The notes beneath the pieces are model-generated. The model saw nothing but the letters and a program-made list of their open reading frames with translations. It was not told the DNA's origin and did not search any database. This document shows positions 1 to 7,560 of a stretch of DNA of 17,639 nt, in pieces. Origin of the DNA: Candidatus Delongbacteria bacterium (lineage in GTDB: Bacteria > JAGOEH01); contig JAGOEH010000055.1 of NCBI GenBank assembly GCA_017997825.1, forward strand, positions 1 to 17,639, given 5' to 3'. Position 1 is the first letter of the stretch; each line of letters starts with the position of its first letter. The translations under genes were made by a program, and so were the position numbers.

Positions 1-3000
1 TGCATTGACACAGAGATTAACCAGGATCTGATCGATCTGAGTCGGATCGATCCGGATCAGGCAGACCGCCGGAAACGGGATCCAGTTGAGGATGATATTT
101 ACACCGATCAATCGTTTTAGCATCGTGATCATTCCGTCCACCATCTCATTCAGATCGACGATTTGGAGGGTGACGGCTTGTTTGCGGGCAAAGGCCAGCA
201 GTTGTGCCGTCATGCGGGAGGAGCTTTCGGCGGCTTTTCTGATTTCCTGGAAGGGATGATAAAACGGATCGGAGGGCTGAATGGTGAGCATTGCCATTTC
301 GGTTTGTCCCAGGATTACGGCCAGCATATTATTGAAATCATGAGCGATTCCGCCGGCCAATTGACCGATCGATTCCAGCTTTTGGGATTGCAAAAGCTGG
401 TTTGTGAGTTTTTCCCGTTCATTCTCAGAGCGTTTGCGTTCATCGATCTCGAATCCCAGGGTCACGAATGTTGCCAAGGAGGTAGCCAAGGCTTCTTCTT
501 CCCGGGTCCAGGCGCGCTGAAGTCCGGTGGCTTCAAAGCTGAGAACGCCCCGAACCCGTTGGCCGAACCAGATGGGAACATCCAAGAGCGAGTGGATATC
601 ATGATATTTCAGATAGGATTCCGGGATATCCCGGGTGCGCGGATCGGTATTTACATCCTTCACCGAAATCAGTTTACCCTCCCGATGAGCAAAGGCGTAA
701 GTCGGAAAATCAGCCGATCGAAGTTCTTCACCGGAAGAATGGCTTTGGGTACTCATTTCATACAGACTGATGCATCGAAGGGTGGAATAATCATCGGAAT
801 AGATCCAGACGCTGACACGATCGGTTCCCAGCAGGCGGCTGCCGAGACGGGTAATCTCAGCGACTGCATTTTCAAAATCGTTCAGAAATAGTTGACCGTT
901 GATCAGGAGATTCTGCAGACTTTCGTTCCGGCTCTGAAGCAGCTGTTCGCGCCGCTGCAAGGCGCGTTCCGCCTGAAGACGCTCGGTAATGTCAAAAAAA
1001 CAGGCCAAGAGTCCATCGTCGATCAGGATTCCAAAAATCAGCATGGTTTTGACATGACCATCCTTGCAGGTAACCTGATACTCTTCCGCCTGGATATCAT
1101 CTCCGGTGGCCATGGCCTTTTCGACTGCCTGGTTCCACAAGGTTTTCACTTTGTTTCGATATCGGGGTTCCGGATAGGCCAAGTCCCACCAGTGATCCAG
1201 AGTGGGAATATCCTGCAAGGTATAACCCATTTCTTCGGTCATCCGCTTATTGATACCGGCAATCCGACCGTCATATAAGGCATAAGAAAAAGGAATCGGA
1301 GCCTGATCAAACAGTTGTTTGAAGCGGCGTTCGCTCTCACGGAGGGATTTCTCGACCTGCTTGCGCTGCGTGATATCGCGGAAAAACCAAACCCGGCCAT
1401 AATAGGTTCCATCCTTGCCGATCATAGGAGCGGTATTGCGGTCAAAGATCCGGCCATCCTTCAGTATCAGCTCATCATGTCTGACCGCCTGATTATCCTG
1501 ATAAATCTGTTCGACGCTCTTCAAAAAGCCATCATAATCCTTAACCTGATCAGCGACAGAGTCAACCGCCCGACGATCCGACCGGGTTTCCATCACATCC
1601 GGCGGGATTGACCACATCTGCACAAAGCGCTGGTTCCATGAGATCATCCTGGACTGAGGATCCACCACCAAAATTCCGTCCAGAGTCAATTCCTGCTGAG
1701 CAGCCAGAACCGCGTGATTAAAGGACAATTGGTCTTCGGCCTGTTTCAGGGGAGTGATATCCACCGTCAGATTCAGAATCACCTGATTAATTCCCATCGC
1801 AATAATCCGGCTGGATACCAGCACCACCTTGATATGTCCATCCCGAGTCAGGATCCGGATCTCGCGGTTGAAGCATTCTCCGTTCCGGTGCACCTCATAG
1901 ACCAACCGATCCCATTCCGGGCAATCCTTAATCATCCCAAGTTCTTCCGCCGTGTGCCCCAGACATGCGCTCTGATCGTATCCAACCATAGAACAGAAAG
2001 CCTGGTTGACCATCATCAATCGTCCCTGCATATCGGTAATTTGACATCCATAGGGAGCCAGATCAAAAAACGCCTTGAATTGCAGAGCATTCTGCTCCGC
2101 TTCACGCTTCAAAATCCGCTGCCGATGAACCAGCATGACCAACCCGGCAATCAGTGTTCCTTCCAGAATAATAAACACGATCAGAATCAAAGCGTAATGC
2201 CGATACTGATCCCAGAATCCCGGTATGGGTGGCCGCACAATCCGGCTATCCGGAGGTAAAACCGAGAGCGGAATTCCATATCGTTCCAGGGCAGGATAAT
2301 CAAAAACCGGTTGGGAATGCTCGATCTCAGGGGGACACTGCGTAACAGAGTTTCCATGAAGAATCTTCAGGCTAAGCTCGGCCAATTGTTGTCCCTGCAA
2401 TAATCCGCTATTCATATTCCCACCCGTCACTCCAAATTCCAGATAGGCGTCGACATGGCTGAAGACCGGAACCGGCGAGCGGGCCGTCAGTTGCGGTAAA
2501 AAGGTTTTGATGTCAATATAGCGTCCTGAGCGGGAATAGAAAAAATCCATAAAATAGATCACATCCCCGGCCTTAAGGCGACTGACCATAGATAACAAAC
2601 TATCCGTTTCCAACCCGGAACCATCATCAAAAAATCCAAACTCTACACGCCCTGAGTAGTAGGAAAAAAATCGGGAAATCTCACGCCGGTTGATCCGGCC
2701 GGTCGTCGACGGATCGGTGATGATCCAGATCTTGTATGTATTGGGTAATACATAGAGAATGGTTTCAATGTTTTTTTGGTAATTCTTAGCCGGTAAAACC
2801 CCGGTCGTAGTACTGGAAATCTTGCCGGGATCCTCCACCCCGGAAAACACCAGCGGCACTCCGGGAAATAAATGATCCCGAATCCGACTCACAAAATTAT
2901 AGGCATCCTGATCCGAAACCATGATCAAGTCAAACCGCACATCGTAATACTTGGCCTTCCAAACCGCCGTAATTGCCTCCCCCAAACGGTCATTGATTGA

Positions 3001-3333
3001 GGAGCTATAACGCTTACCATCCAGATACTCGATCCGCAGATCCATATTCTCCCGGTAAGCCCGGGTCATCACCTGCCGGATGCCGGCCTGTACGTTATCG
3101 GACCATAAATAGCCGGGATGATAAGAATTGACATACAAAACACAGGGAACCGCATCCGGAAGGGAGCGACCGATGAACCGAGAGGATGAAACAAGAGAAT
3201 CCTTAATTTGGGACGCTATGGTTCCATTGATCATGATCAAAAGCAGAATCAAGGCTCTGACCATAATCATTGGTTCAGGCATAAGGGTGAACAGAATGGA
3301 CCGATTTCGATCTTTCATCTTGTGTTTATCCAT
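1..3333 (-). CDS. Membrane sensor histidine kinase, ABC_sub_bind-like sensor + 3 PAS + GAF (3' end outside window)
   Basis: The minus strand is open from an ATG at 3333 to base 1 (1111 codons, no stop), so the C-terminus lies outside the window. Reading N to C: a hydrophobic signal/anchor segment around residues 20-40; an extracytoplasmic region of about 330 residues resembling ABC_sub_bind (PF04392) proteins, with VPCVLYVNSYHPGY near its start; a second membrane helix at about 380-402; PAS domains at about 415-530, 540-655 and 665-790; a GAF domain at about 812-960; then the dimerisation/phospho-acceptor motif ESIGQLAGGIAHDFNNML with the acceptor His at residue 998. The visible part ends in the ATPase N-box (QILVNLCVNA). 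It should sense a small ligand outside the membrane and phosphorylate a response regulator that is not in view; a receiver domain could follow. Other in-frame ATGs lie at 3318, 3282, 3270 and 3264, and no strong ribosome site picks one. It diverges from the sugar operon, so it may regulate it (inference). Confidence 0.9.
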   Translation of the reverse strand, partial: MDKHKMKDRNRSILFTLMPEPMIMVRALILLLIMINGTIASQIKDSLVSSSRFIGRSLPDAVPCVLYVNSYHPGYLWSDNVQAGIRQVMTRAYRENMDLRIEYLDGKRYSSSINDRLGEAITAVWKAKYYDVRFDLIMVSDQDAYNFVSRIRDHLFPGVPLVFSGVEDPGKISSTTTGVLPAKNYQKNIETILYVLPNTYKIWIITDPSTTGRINRREISRFFSYYSGRVEFGFFDDGSGLETDSLLSMVSRLKAGDVIYFMDFFYSRSGRYIDIKTFLPQLTARSPVPVFSHVDAYLEFGVTGGNMNSGLLQGQQLAELSLKILHGNSVTQCPPEIEHSQPVFDYPALERYGIPLSVLPPDSRIVRPPIPGFWDQYRHYALILIVFIILEGTLIAGLVMLVHRQRILKREAEQNALQFKAFFDLAPYGCQITDMQGRLMMVNQAFCSMVGYDQSACLGHTAEELGMIKDCPEWDRLVYEVHRNGECFNREIRILTRDGHIKVVLVSSRIIAMGINQVILNLTVDITPLKQAEDQLSFNHAVLAAQQELTLDGILVVDPQSRMISWNQRFVQMWSIPPDVMETRSDRRAVDSVADQVKDYDGFLKSVEQIYQDNQAVRHDELILKDGRIFDRNTAPMIGKDGTYYGRVWFFRDITQRKQVEKSLRESERRFKQLFDQAPIPFSYALYDGRIAGINKRMTEEMGYTLQDIPTLDHWWDLAYPEPRYRNKVKTLWNQAVEKAMATGDDIQAEEYQVTCKDGHVKTMLIFGILIDDGLLACFFDITERLQAERALQRREQLLQSRNESLQNLLINGQLFLNDFENAVAEITRLGSRLLGTDRVSVWIYSDDYSTLRCISLYEMSTQSHSSGEELRSADFPTYAFAHREGKLISVKDVNTDPRTRDIPESYLKYHDIHSLLDVPIWFGQRVRGVLSFEATGLQRAWTREEEALATSLATFVTLGFEIDERKRSENEREKLTNQLLQSQKLESIGQLAGGIAHDFNNMLAVILGQTEMAMLTIQPSDPFYHPFQEIRKAAESSSRMTAQLLAFARKQAVTLQIVDLNEMVDGMITMLKRLIGVNIILNWIPFPAVCLIRIDPTQIDQILVNLCVNA

Positions 3334-3451
3334 TTGCCGGATTATCCATACCTATCGGAACAACATAACCATTAATAAACCCAATTGGCTGACCTATCAC
3401 TACAAAATAACACCGATCCACCTAAAAGTCAAAATTTTATTTTATTTCGGC

Positions 3452-3499
3452 TGCCTGCCATTCCACCAAACCGGCCGACTCGTTTCCCGCCGGCAGGCA
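3452..3499. repeat. GC-rich inverted repeat with 8-bp arms
   Basis: TGCCTGCC at 3452-3459 is the exact reverse complement of GGCAGGCA at 3492-3499, with a 32-base loop. The loop contains the short palindrome CCGGCC, and CCGCCGGCAGG abuts the right arm. The block is conspicuously GC-rich within an AT-rich spacer. It could be a REP-like element, an operator or a relic hairpin. A single copy in this window does not decide which. Confidence 0.4.
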
Positions 3500-3796
3500 C
3501 ATGCTTCCAGCCTGTTTTAATTAAACCGAACCCATCGTATTATGAATCCGGGGTGAATCCTACAATGGTTAGCAAAAACTCCCCGATGACGTTTTTTAAT
3601 TGCATAAGTCAAGAATTCAATATGGTTCACTCAAAATATCGAAATCGTTCACAAAATATCACGTTGGTTATTATCCTTTCTTCATCGTCTCGCTCCATTT
3701 TGAGGAGTGATTTGATTGAGTCATAAACAAACTAAGGACAATCCGGAAACGGGATGGAATTATTTAAAACAAGGAAATACCATACTCTTTTTTTTA

Positions 3797-3825
3797 TTGA
3801 CTTTATTCTCTATATTGTTTATGTT
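3797..3825 (+). promoter_or_regulatory. Predicted sigma70-like promoter of the sugar operon
   Basis: TTGACT at 3797-3802 matches the -35 consensus in five of six positions. A 17-base spacer leads to TATGTT at 3820-3825, which matches the -10 consensus in four of six. The region is AT-rich, and initiation a few bases downstream of 3825 would leave a leader of about 55 bases before the ATG at 3888. It is the only convincing rightward promoter before the seven-gene run. Predicted by eye only. Confidence 0.5.
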
Positions 3826-3887
3826 ATAAAAATGGAAGATTGTTTGTTTATTAAACGAATTAATTAAACCTTAAAAACCGATCTGTC

Positions 3888-5339
3888 ATGACAAAAACTG
3901 ATCATCCCCGTTTTGCCGGTCTGGATGTTTTACGAGGATTTGCTATTTTGGGAATGGTTCTATCCGGTGTCATTCCCTTTCATGTTTTACCGGACTGGAT
4001 GTACCACGCCCAACTCCCGCCTCCGGATCATCGGTTTGATCCGACGCTGCCCGGTATCACCTGGGTCGATCTGGTTTTCCCATTCTTTCTGTTCGCCTTG
4101 GGGGTTGCAATCCCTCTTTCCATGGAGCGCTATTTTCGATCACCCTCCCCTTCCGATACGGACCGCTTCACATTCCATTCCGTTATCCCCTCATGGATCA
4201 TCAATCTGGCCAAACGGGTCGGACTGCTTTTCTTTTTCGCTCTATTTGTGCAGCACAGTAATCCCTGGCTGATGTCTGATTCTCCGGATTGGCTGATATG
4301 GGTTCTCCAATGGCTAAGATTGGCATGCCTATTTGGAATCCTGATCCGGCTGCCTAGTCGCTTTACGGCCCTTCAGCGATTAGCCATTCGTTCGGCCGGA
4401 TGGATCGGCGCGATCCTGTTTTTAGTCCTGACCCCCTATTCCGACGGAACGGGATTCAGTCTAACCCGCTATGACATCATTATCGTTGTATTAGCCAATA
4501 TGGCCTTATTTGGAACCCTGATCTGGCGGATGACCCGTCATCATCCCGGATGGAGGATCGGCATCATGGGTTTACTGATCGCCTTCCGCCTGTCCCATTC
4601 TTCTCCCGGATGGACGGATTGGCTGTGGAATCTGACACCATACCAAGAATTTTACCAGTTTTATTTTCTGCAATACCTGCTGATCGTGATCCCGGCTACC
4701 CTGATCGGCGATCAACTGATGACCGACATGAACCCTCACGACAGAGTAAATGACGATACTCCTTATCCGCTATTTCCGAACCCGCGATGGATCGTGGGAT
4801 TGATCGGAGTATTGATTCCGCTGGTGACAGTCGGATTGAAGCTGCGCCACGTGACACTGACACTCCTGGTGGTCCTGATGCTGTTGGCCCTGATCGGATG
4901 GATCATCCACACCTGGGATGGAACGATCGGAAAACGATTTAAAACCCTGACAGCCTGGGGAGTCTATTGGCTGATTGCGGGACTGACACTGGAGCCCTTT
5001 GAAGGGGGTATCAAAAAAGATCATCCCACCCTGAGCTATTACTTTGTGACTACCGGATTGGCGGTATTTTTGCTGATGGGGATTATGCTTCTTGATCGCA
5101 CTCGCCGTCGTTCCGGTTGGATGACGCTAGTGATTGAAAACGGCAAGAATCCGCTTTTGGCATATAGTGGGATACGGTGTCTGATTTGGCCGTTGCTTGA
5201 ATTAACGCATCTCAATCCTCTGATGGACACCCTGATGAGTTCTCCATGGCTTGGATTTGTAAAGGGATGCCTGATCACCTTGTTATTGGCCTGGGTTGTT
5301 AACCTATTCAGCCGGAAAGGGCTTTATTGGCGGGCATGA
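3888..5339 (+). CDS. DUF5009 / NagX-like membrane acyltransferase (HGSNAT relative)
   Basis: A 483-residue polytopic membrane protein with about ten or more hydrophobic segments. The start RFAGLDVLRGFAILGMVL matches the family hallmark (LDxxRG then a membrane helix), followed by a loop with WMYHAQ and then WVDLVFPFFLFALGVAIPL. This pattern is typical of DUF5009 proteins related to heparan-alpha-glucosaminide N-acetyltransferase, which move acetyl groups across a membrane onto glucosamine. His40 in the first loop sits where the family has its proposed acetyl-accepting His. Bacterial members (NagX) are associated with N-acetylglucosamine use, which fits nanE directly downstream. Start chosen at the ATG at 3888; no Shine-Dalgarno is obvious, but the family N-terminus begins here. 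It is the first gene after the predicted promoter. Acyl donor and acceptor cannot be read from the sequence, and a general acyltransferase role is possible. Confidence 0.8.
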   Translation: MTKTDHPRFAGLDVLRGFAILGMVLSGVIPFHVLPDWMYHAQLPPPDHRFDPTLPGITWVDLVFPFFLFALGVAIPLSMERYFRSPSPSDTDRFTFHSVIPSWIINLAKRVGLLFFFALFVQHSNPWLMSDSPDWLIWVLQWLRLACLFGILIRLPSRFTALQRLAIRSAGWIGAILFLVLTPYSDGTGFSLTRYDIIIVVLANMALFGTLIWRMTRHHPGWRIGIMGLLIAFRLSHSSPGWTDWLWNLTPYQEFYQFYFLQYLLIVIPATLIGDQLMTDMNPHDRVNDDTPYPLFPNPRWIVGLIGVLIPLVTVGLKLRHVTLTLLVVLMLLALIGWIIHTWDGTIGKRFKTLTAWGVYWLIAGLTLEPFEGGIKKDHPTLSYYFVTTGLAVFLLMGIMLLDRTRRRSGWMTLVIENGKNPLLAYSGIRCLIWPLLELTHLNPLMDTLMSSPWLGFVKGCLITLLLAWVVNLFSRKGLYWRA

Positions 5340-5343
5340 TGAA

Positions 5344-6093
5344 ATGGAATCGACGATGATAATATCGAAAGAAATGGTTAAAAGCTGGCACCATGGTTTG
5401 ATTGTGTCATGCCAGTCGGAGGGGGATGATCCCTTCAACACCCCGGACGGGGTGGCACTGTTTGCCCGGGCAGCCGAGATGGGCGGGGCATGTGCCATCA
5501 GGTCCCAGGGGATTGAAAAGACCCGGCGCATTATGGAGCGTGTTGGGTTGCCGGTCATTGCCTTACTCAAATCGGCATTTGCGGACGGCAGGGTTTGCAT
5601 CACCCGGGAATGGCAGGGAATACTCGCTTTACGGGATCTCAAGCCGGCCATGATCGCGGTGGATGGAACCCGGCGAGTGCATGAAGGAGTATCCGGACCG
5701 GCCTTGATCCGACGAATCAAAACCGAGCTCGGGATATCGGTGATGGCGGATATAGCGCTAGAATCGGAAGCCGAAAAATGCGCCGAAGCCGGGGCGGATT
5801 GTATCTCGACCACCCTGCTTGGATATACCCCTGAGACCTGTCATCGGACCATCCATAGTCCCGATCTGGAATTGATCCATCGCATCAGTTCTTCACTGGC
5901 TCCGCTGCCGGTCATCGCGGAAGGTCATATTGCCACGCCGGATCAGGCCGCGGCCTGCATTCAGGCAGGAGCCTGGGCGGTGGTGGTGGGAACTGCCGTC
6001 ACTCGTCCCCGGGTCATGGTCAACCGTTACTGTGAGGCCATTCGGACCCTCTCATCTATTCCGTCCCATCCCGCTCATTCCGTTAATCTCTAA
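5344..6093 (+). CDS. nanE: N-acetylmannosamine-6-phosphate 2-epimerase (NanE family)
   Basis: A (beta/alpha)8 barrel of 249 residues, the usual NanE length. Landmarks in order: GLIVSCQ at residues 18-24, the strand LPVIALLK with the catalytic-type Lys76, IAVDGTRR (family usually ALDATxR), MADI, then STTLLGYT and PVIAEGHI with the catalytic-type Glu193, and AVVVGTAVTRP near the end, the phosphate-binding region. The enzyme interconverts ManNAc-6-P and GlcNAc-6-P in the cytoplasm. Start set at the ATG at 5344, four bases after the upstream stop; ATGs at 5356 and 5374 are in frame and would also keep the whole barrel. An upstream ATG at 5296 only overlaps the previous gene. The stop TAA (6091-6093) is followed in the same frame by the phosphomutase. 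No other sialic acid genes (nanA, nanK, nagA, nagB) are nearby, so the source of ManNAc-6-P is open. Confidence 0.85.
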   Translation: MESTMIISKEMVKSWHHGLIVSCQSEGDDPFNTPDGVALFARAAEMGGACAIRSQGIEKTRRIMERVGLPVIALLKSAFADGRVCITREWQGILALRDLKPAMIAVDGTRRVHEGVSGPALIRRIKTELGISVMADIALESEAEKCAEAGADCISTTLLGYTPETCHRTIHSPDLELIHRISSSLAPLPVIAEGHIATPDQAAACIQAGAWAVVVGTAVTRPRVMVNRYCEAIRTLSSIPSHPAHSVNL

Positions 6094-6096
6094 ACC

Positions 6097-6111
6097 AAGG
6101 AATTCAAACTG
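6097..6111 (+). promoter_or_regulatory. Shine-Dalgarno AAGGA and CTG start codon of the phosphomutase
   Basis: AAGGA at 6097-6101 is seven bases before CTG at 6109-6111. No ATG, GTG or TTG lies in frame between the nanE stop and the conserved FGTDGWR motif. CTG is the only near-cognate start at a proper distance; ATA at 6118 is a poorer alternative. This site therefore decides the start of the next gene. Confidence 0.6.
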
Positions 6112-7560
6112 GAAGCGATACAATTCGGCACTGACGGATGGCGCAGCCTTTTATCCGGCGGGATGAATCCGTCGGCTGTCGCCCGAGTCGCCGCGGCTCT
6201 GGCTGTTTGGCTGCACCGTCATCCTCTCGATTCAAAATCCTCTTGCCCCTTATGCGCCATCGGATATGACGGCCGATCGCAATCATCCGAACTGGCGGCG
6301 CTGGTTGCCCGTGTTCTGAGCGGTGCCGGAATCAGGGTTCTCCTGAGTGACCGCATCATTCCCACCCCGGTACTGAGCTTTCAGGTCAAACAGGCCCATT
6401 GTTCAGCCGGAATCATGATCACCGCCAGCCATAATCCCCCGGAATATAACGGCATCAAATTCAAAGCCCCCTATGGCGGGCCATTCCTGACCGACGACAC
6501 CCGGCAGGTGGAATCCTTTATCCCTCCTCCTGAGGGATCACGGCCAATCGAATCGGAACACACCATTGAAACCATCAATATGGTAGACGATTATATCCAG
6601 GCCATCAATCGTCATATCGATCTTGACCAAATCAGCCGATTACGTTTTCCGGTCGCCATCGACAGCATGGCCGGTGCCGGTCAGCGGATTCTTGAACAGA
6701 TCCTGCTGCCGTTGGGACTTCGGGTTCATACCGTGGACGGCATAGCCCGAACCGATTTCAATGGACGCCTGCCCGAGCCGATTGCCGCCAATCTGGCTCC
6801 ACTGTCCGATTATTTATCGGCTCACCCTGAATTCGGTATCGGAATGGCAACCGACGGCGATGCCGATCGATTGGGATTACTCTATCCCGGCGGTCAATGG
6901 TGCAGCGCCCAGCAGACCATTCTGATGCTGACCGACTATACCATTACCCGTCGTCAAATCCCGGGCGCCATCATCAAAACCAGTTCCGTCACCGATAAAA
7001 TCCGAACCGGATTTGACCATCCCCTTCATCCGGTGCTTGACGTCCAGGTTGGGTTCAAGTATATTTGTGAAGAGATGATACGCCGTCCGGTCGCCATCGG
7101 TTGCGAGGAAAGCGGGGGTTATGGATTCGGATTCCATTTGCCGGAACGCGACGGTATCATTTCGGCTCTGTTGATTCTTGAAATGCTGGCCGACAGCGAT
7201 GCTCCCAGCCTCCATCACTACAGCCGGGATATCACAGCCCGCTATGGTGCCATCCATTATAACCGGATCGATCAAGCCTGTCATCGTCCCGACCGAATCC
7301 ATATTCTGCCTCGACTGGCGGCTCAGCCGCCCGATGCGATCGGTTCCCGACACATTTCCCATATCGACCATTATCTTAGCAGCCGTAACGTCATCAATGG
7401 TATGAAATTCAGACTGGACGGCGATTCGCGATGGCTCCTGATCCGGGCTTCCGAAACCGAACCGATGGTCCGCTTCTACGCTGAAGGCCAGTCCGATCAG
7501 GAGACGGATGAGTTTTTACATTGGGGTATCCATTGCTTTGGCGAGGAGGGAAAACCATGA
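6109..7560 (+). CDS. Alpha-D-phosphohexomutase (phosphoglucomutase/phosphomannomutase type)
   Basis: Cytoplasmic enzyme that moves phosphate between O1 and O6 of a hexose. All four family loops are present, numbered from the CTG start: phosphoserine loop TASHNP with Ser107; metal loop DGDADR at 249-254; sugar-specificity loop EESGG at 333-337; and phosphate-binding loop RASETEPMVR from residue 446. The specificity loop resembles hexose mutases rather than typical GlmM. The first ATG in the frame (6163) would remove the conserved N-terminal FGTDGWR, which is encoded upstream at 6124-6144, so the gene must start earlier, most likely at CTG 6109 behind AAGGA. From there the product has 483 residues. 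It lies in the same frame as nanE with only one TAA between, and its stop overlaps the next start (ATGA). It would turn the sugar 1-phosphate from the GH94 phosphorylase into the 6-phosphate. Confidence 0.88.
   Translation: MEAIQFGTDGWRSLLSGGMNPSAVARVAAALAVWLHRHPLDSKSSCPLCAIGYDGRSQSSELAALVARVLSGAGIRVLLSDRIIPTPVLSFQVKQAHCSAGIMITASHNPPEYNGIKFKAPYGGPFLTDDTRQVESFIPPPEGSRPIESEHTIETINMVDDYIQAINRHIDLDQISRLRFPVAIDSMAGAGQRILEQILLPLGLRVHTVDGIARTDFNGRLPEPIAANLAPLSDYLSAHPEFGIGMATDGDADRLGLLYPGGQWCSAQQTILMLTDYTITRRQIPGAIIKTSSVTDKIRTGFDHPLHPVLDVQVGFKYICEEMIRRPVAIGCEESGGYGFGFHLPERDGIISALLILEMLADSDAPSLHHYSRDITARYGAIHYNRIDQACHRPDRIHILPRLAAQPPDAIGSRHISHIDHYLSSRNVINGMKFRLDGDSRWLLIRASETEPMVRFYAEGQSDQETDEFLHWGIHCFGEEGKP

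Larger units (their letters stand above)
3334..3887. promoter_or_regulatory. Divergent intergenic region between sensor kinase and sugar operon
   Basis: About 550 bases without a convincing gene, much richer in A+T than the flanking coding DNA. It must hold the start signals of both the leftward kinase and the rightward operon. Visible contents are a GC-rich inverted repeat (3452-3499), a T-run near 3788-3795 and a sigma70-like promoter (3797-3825). Open frames here, such as 3385-3726, encode low-complexity sequence with no recognisable family. I found no clear promoter for the kinase and no riboswitch I can name. Confidence 0.6.

Noticed and set aside
163-2259. Several plus-strand open frames (163-891, 892-1278, 1315-1611, 1714-2259) that could be read as genes
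   Set aside because: They lie opposite the long sensor kinase frame, which has clear PAS, GAF and histidine kinase motifs on the minus strand. The plus-strand products match no family.
3128-3726. Plus-strand frames at 3128-3520 and 3385-3726 as small genes
   Set aside because: The first overlaps the kinase N-terminus; both run through AT-rich spacer, have no plausible ribosome site and give uninformative, Ser/Pro/Asn-rich products.
5296-5343. Upstream ATG at 5296 as the nanE start
   Set aside because: It would add 16 residues that overlap the end of the acyltransferase gene and do not resemble the NanE N-terminus.
6109-7560. Calling the phosphomutase GlmM (phosphoglucosamine mutase)
   Set aside because: The sugar-specificity loop is EESGG, closer to hexose mutases than the usual GlmM loop, and glmM neighbours are absent. 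The amino-sugar context keeps it possible, so a broad family name is used.
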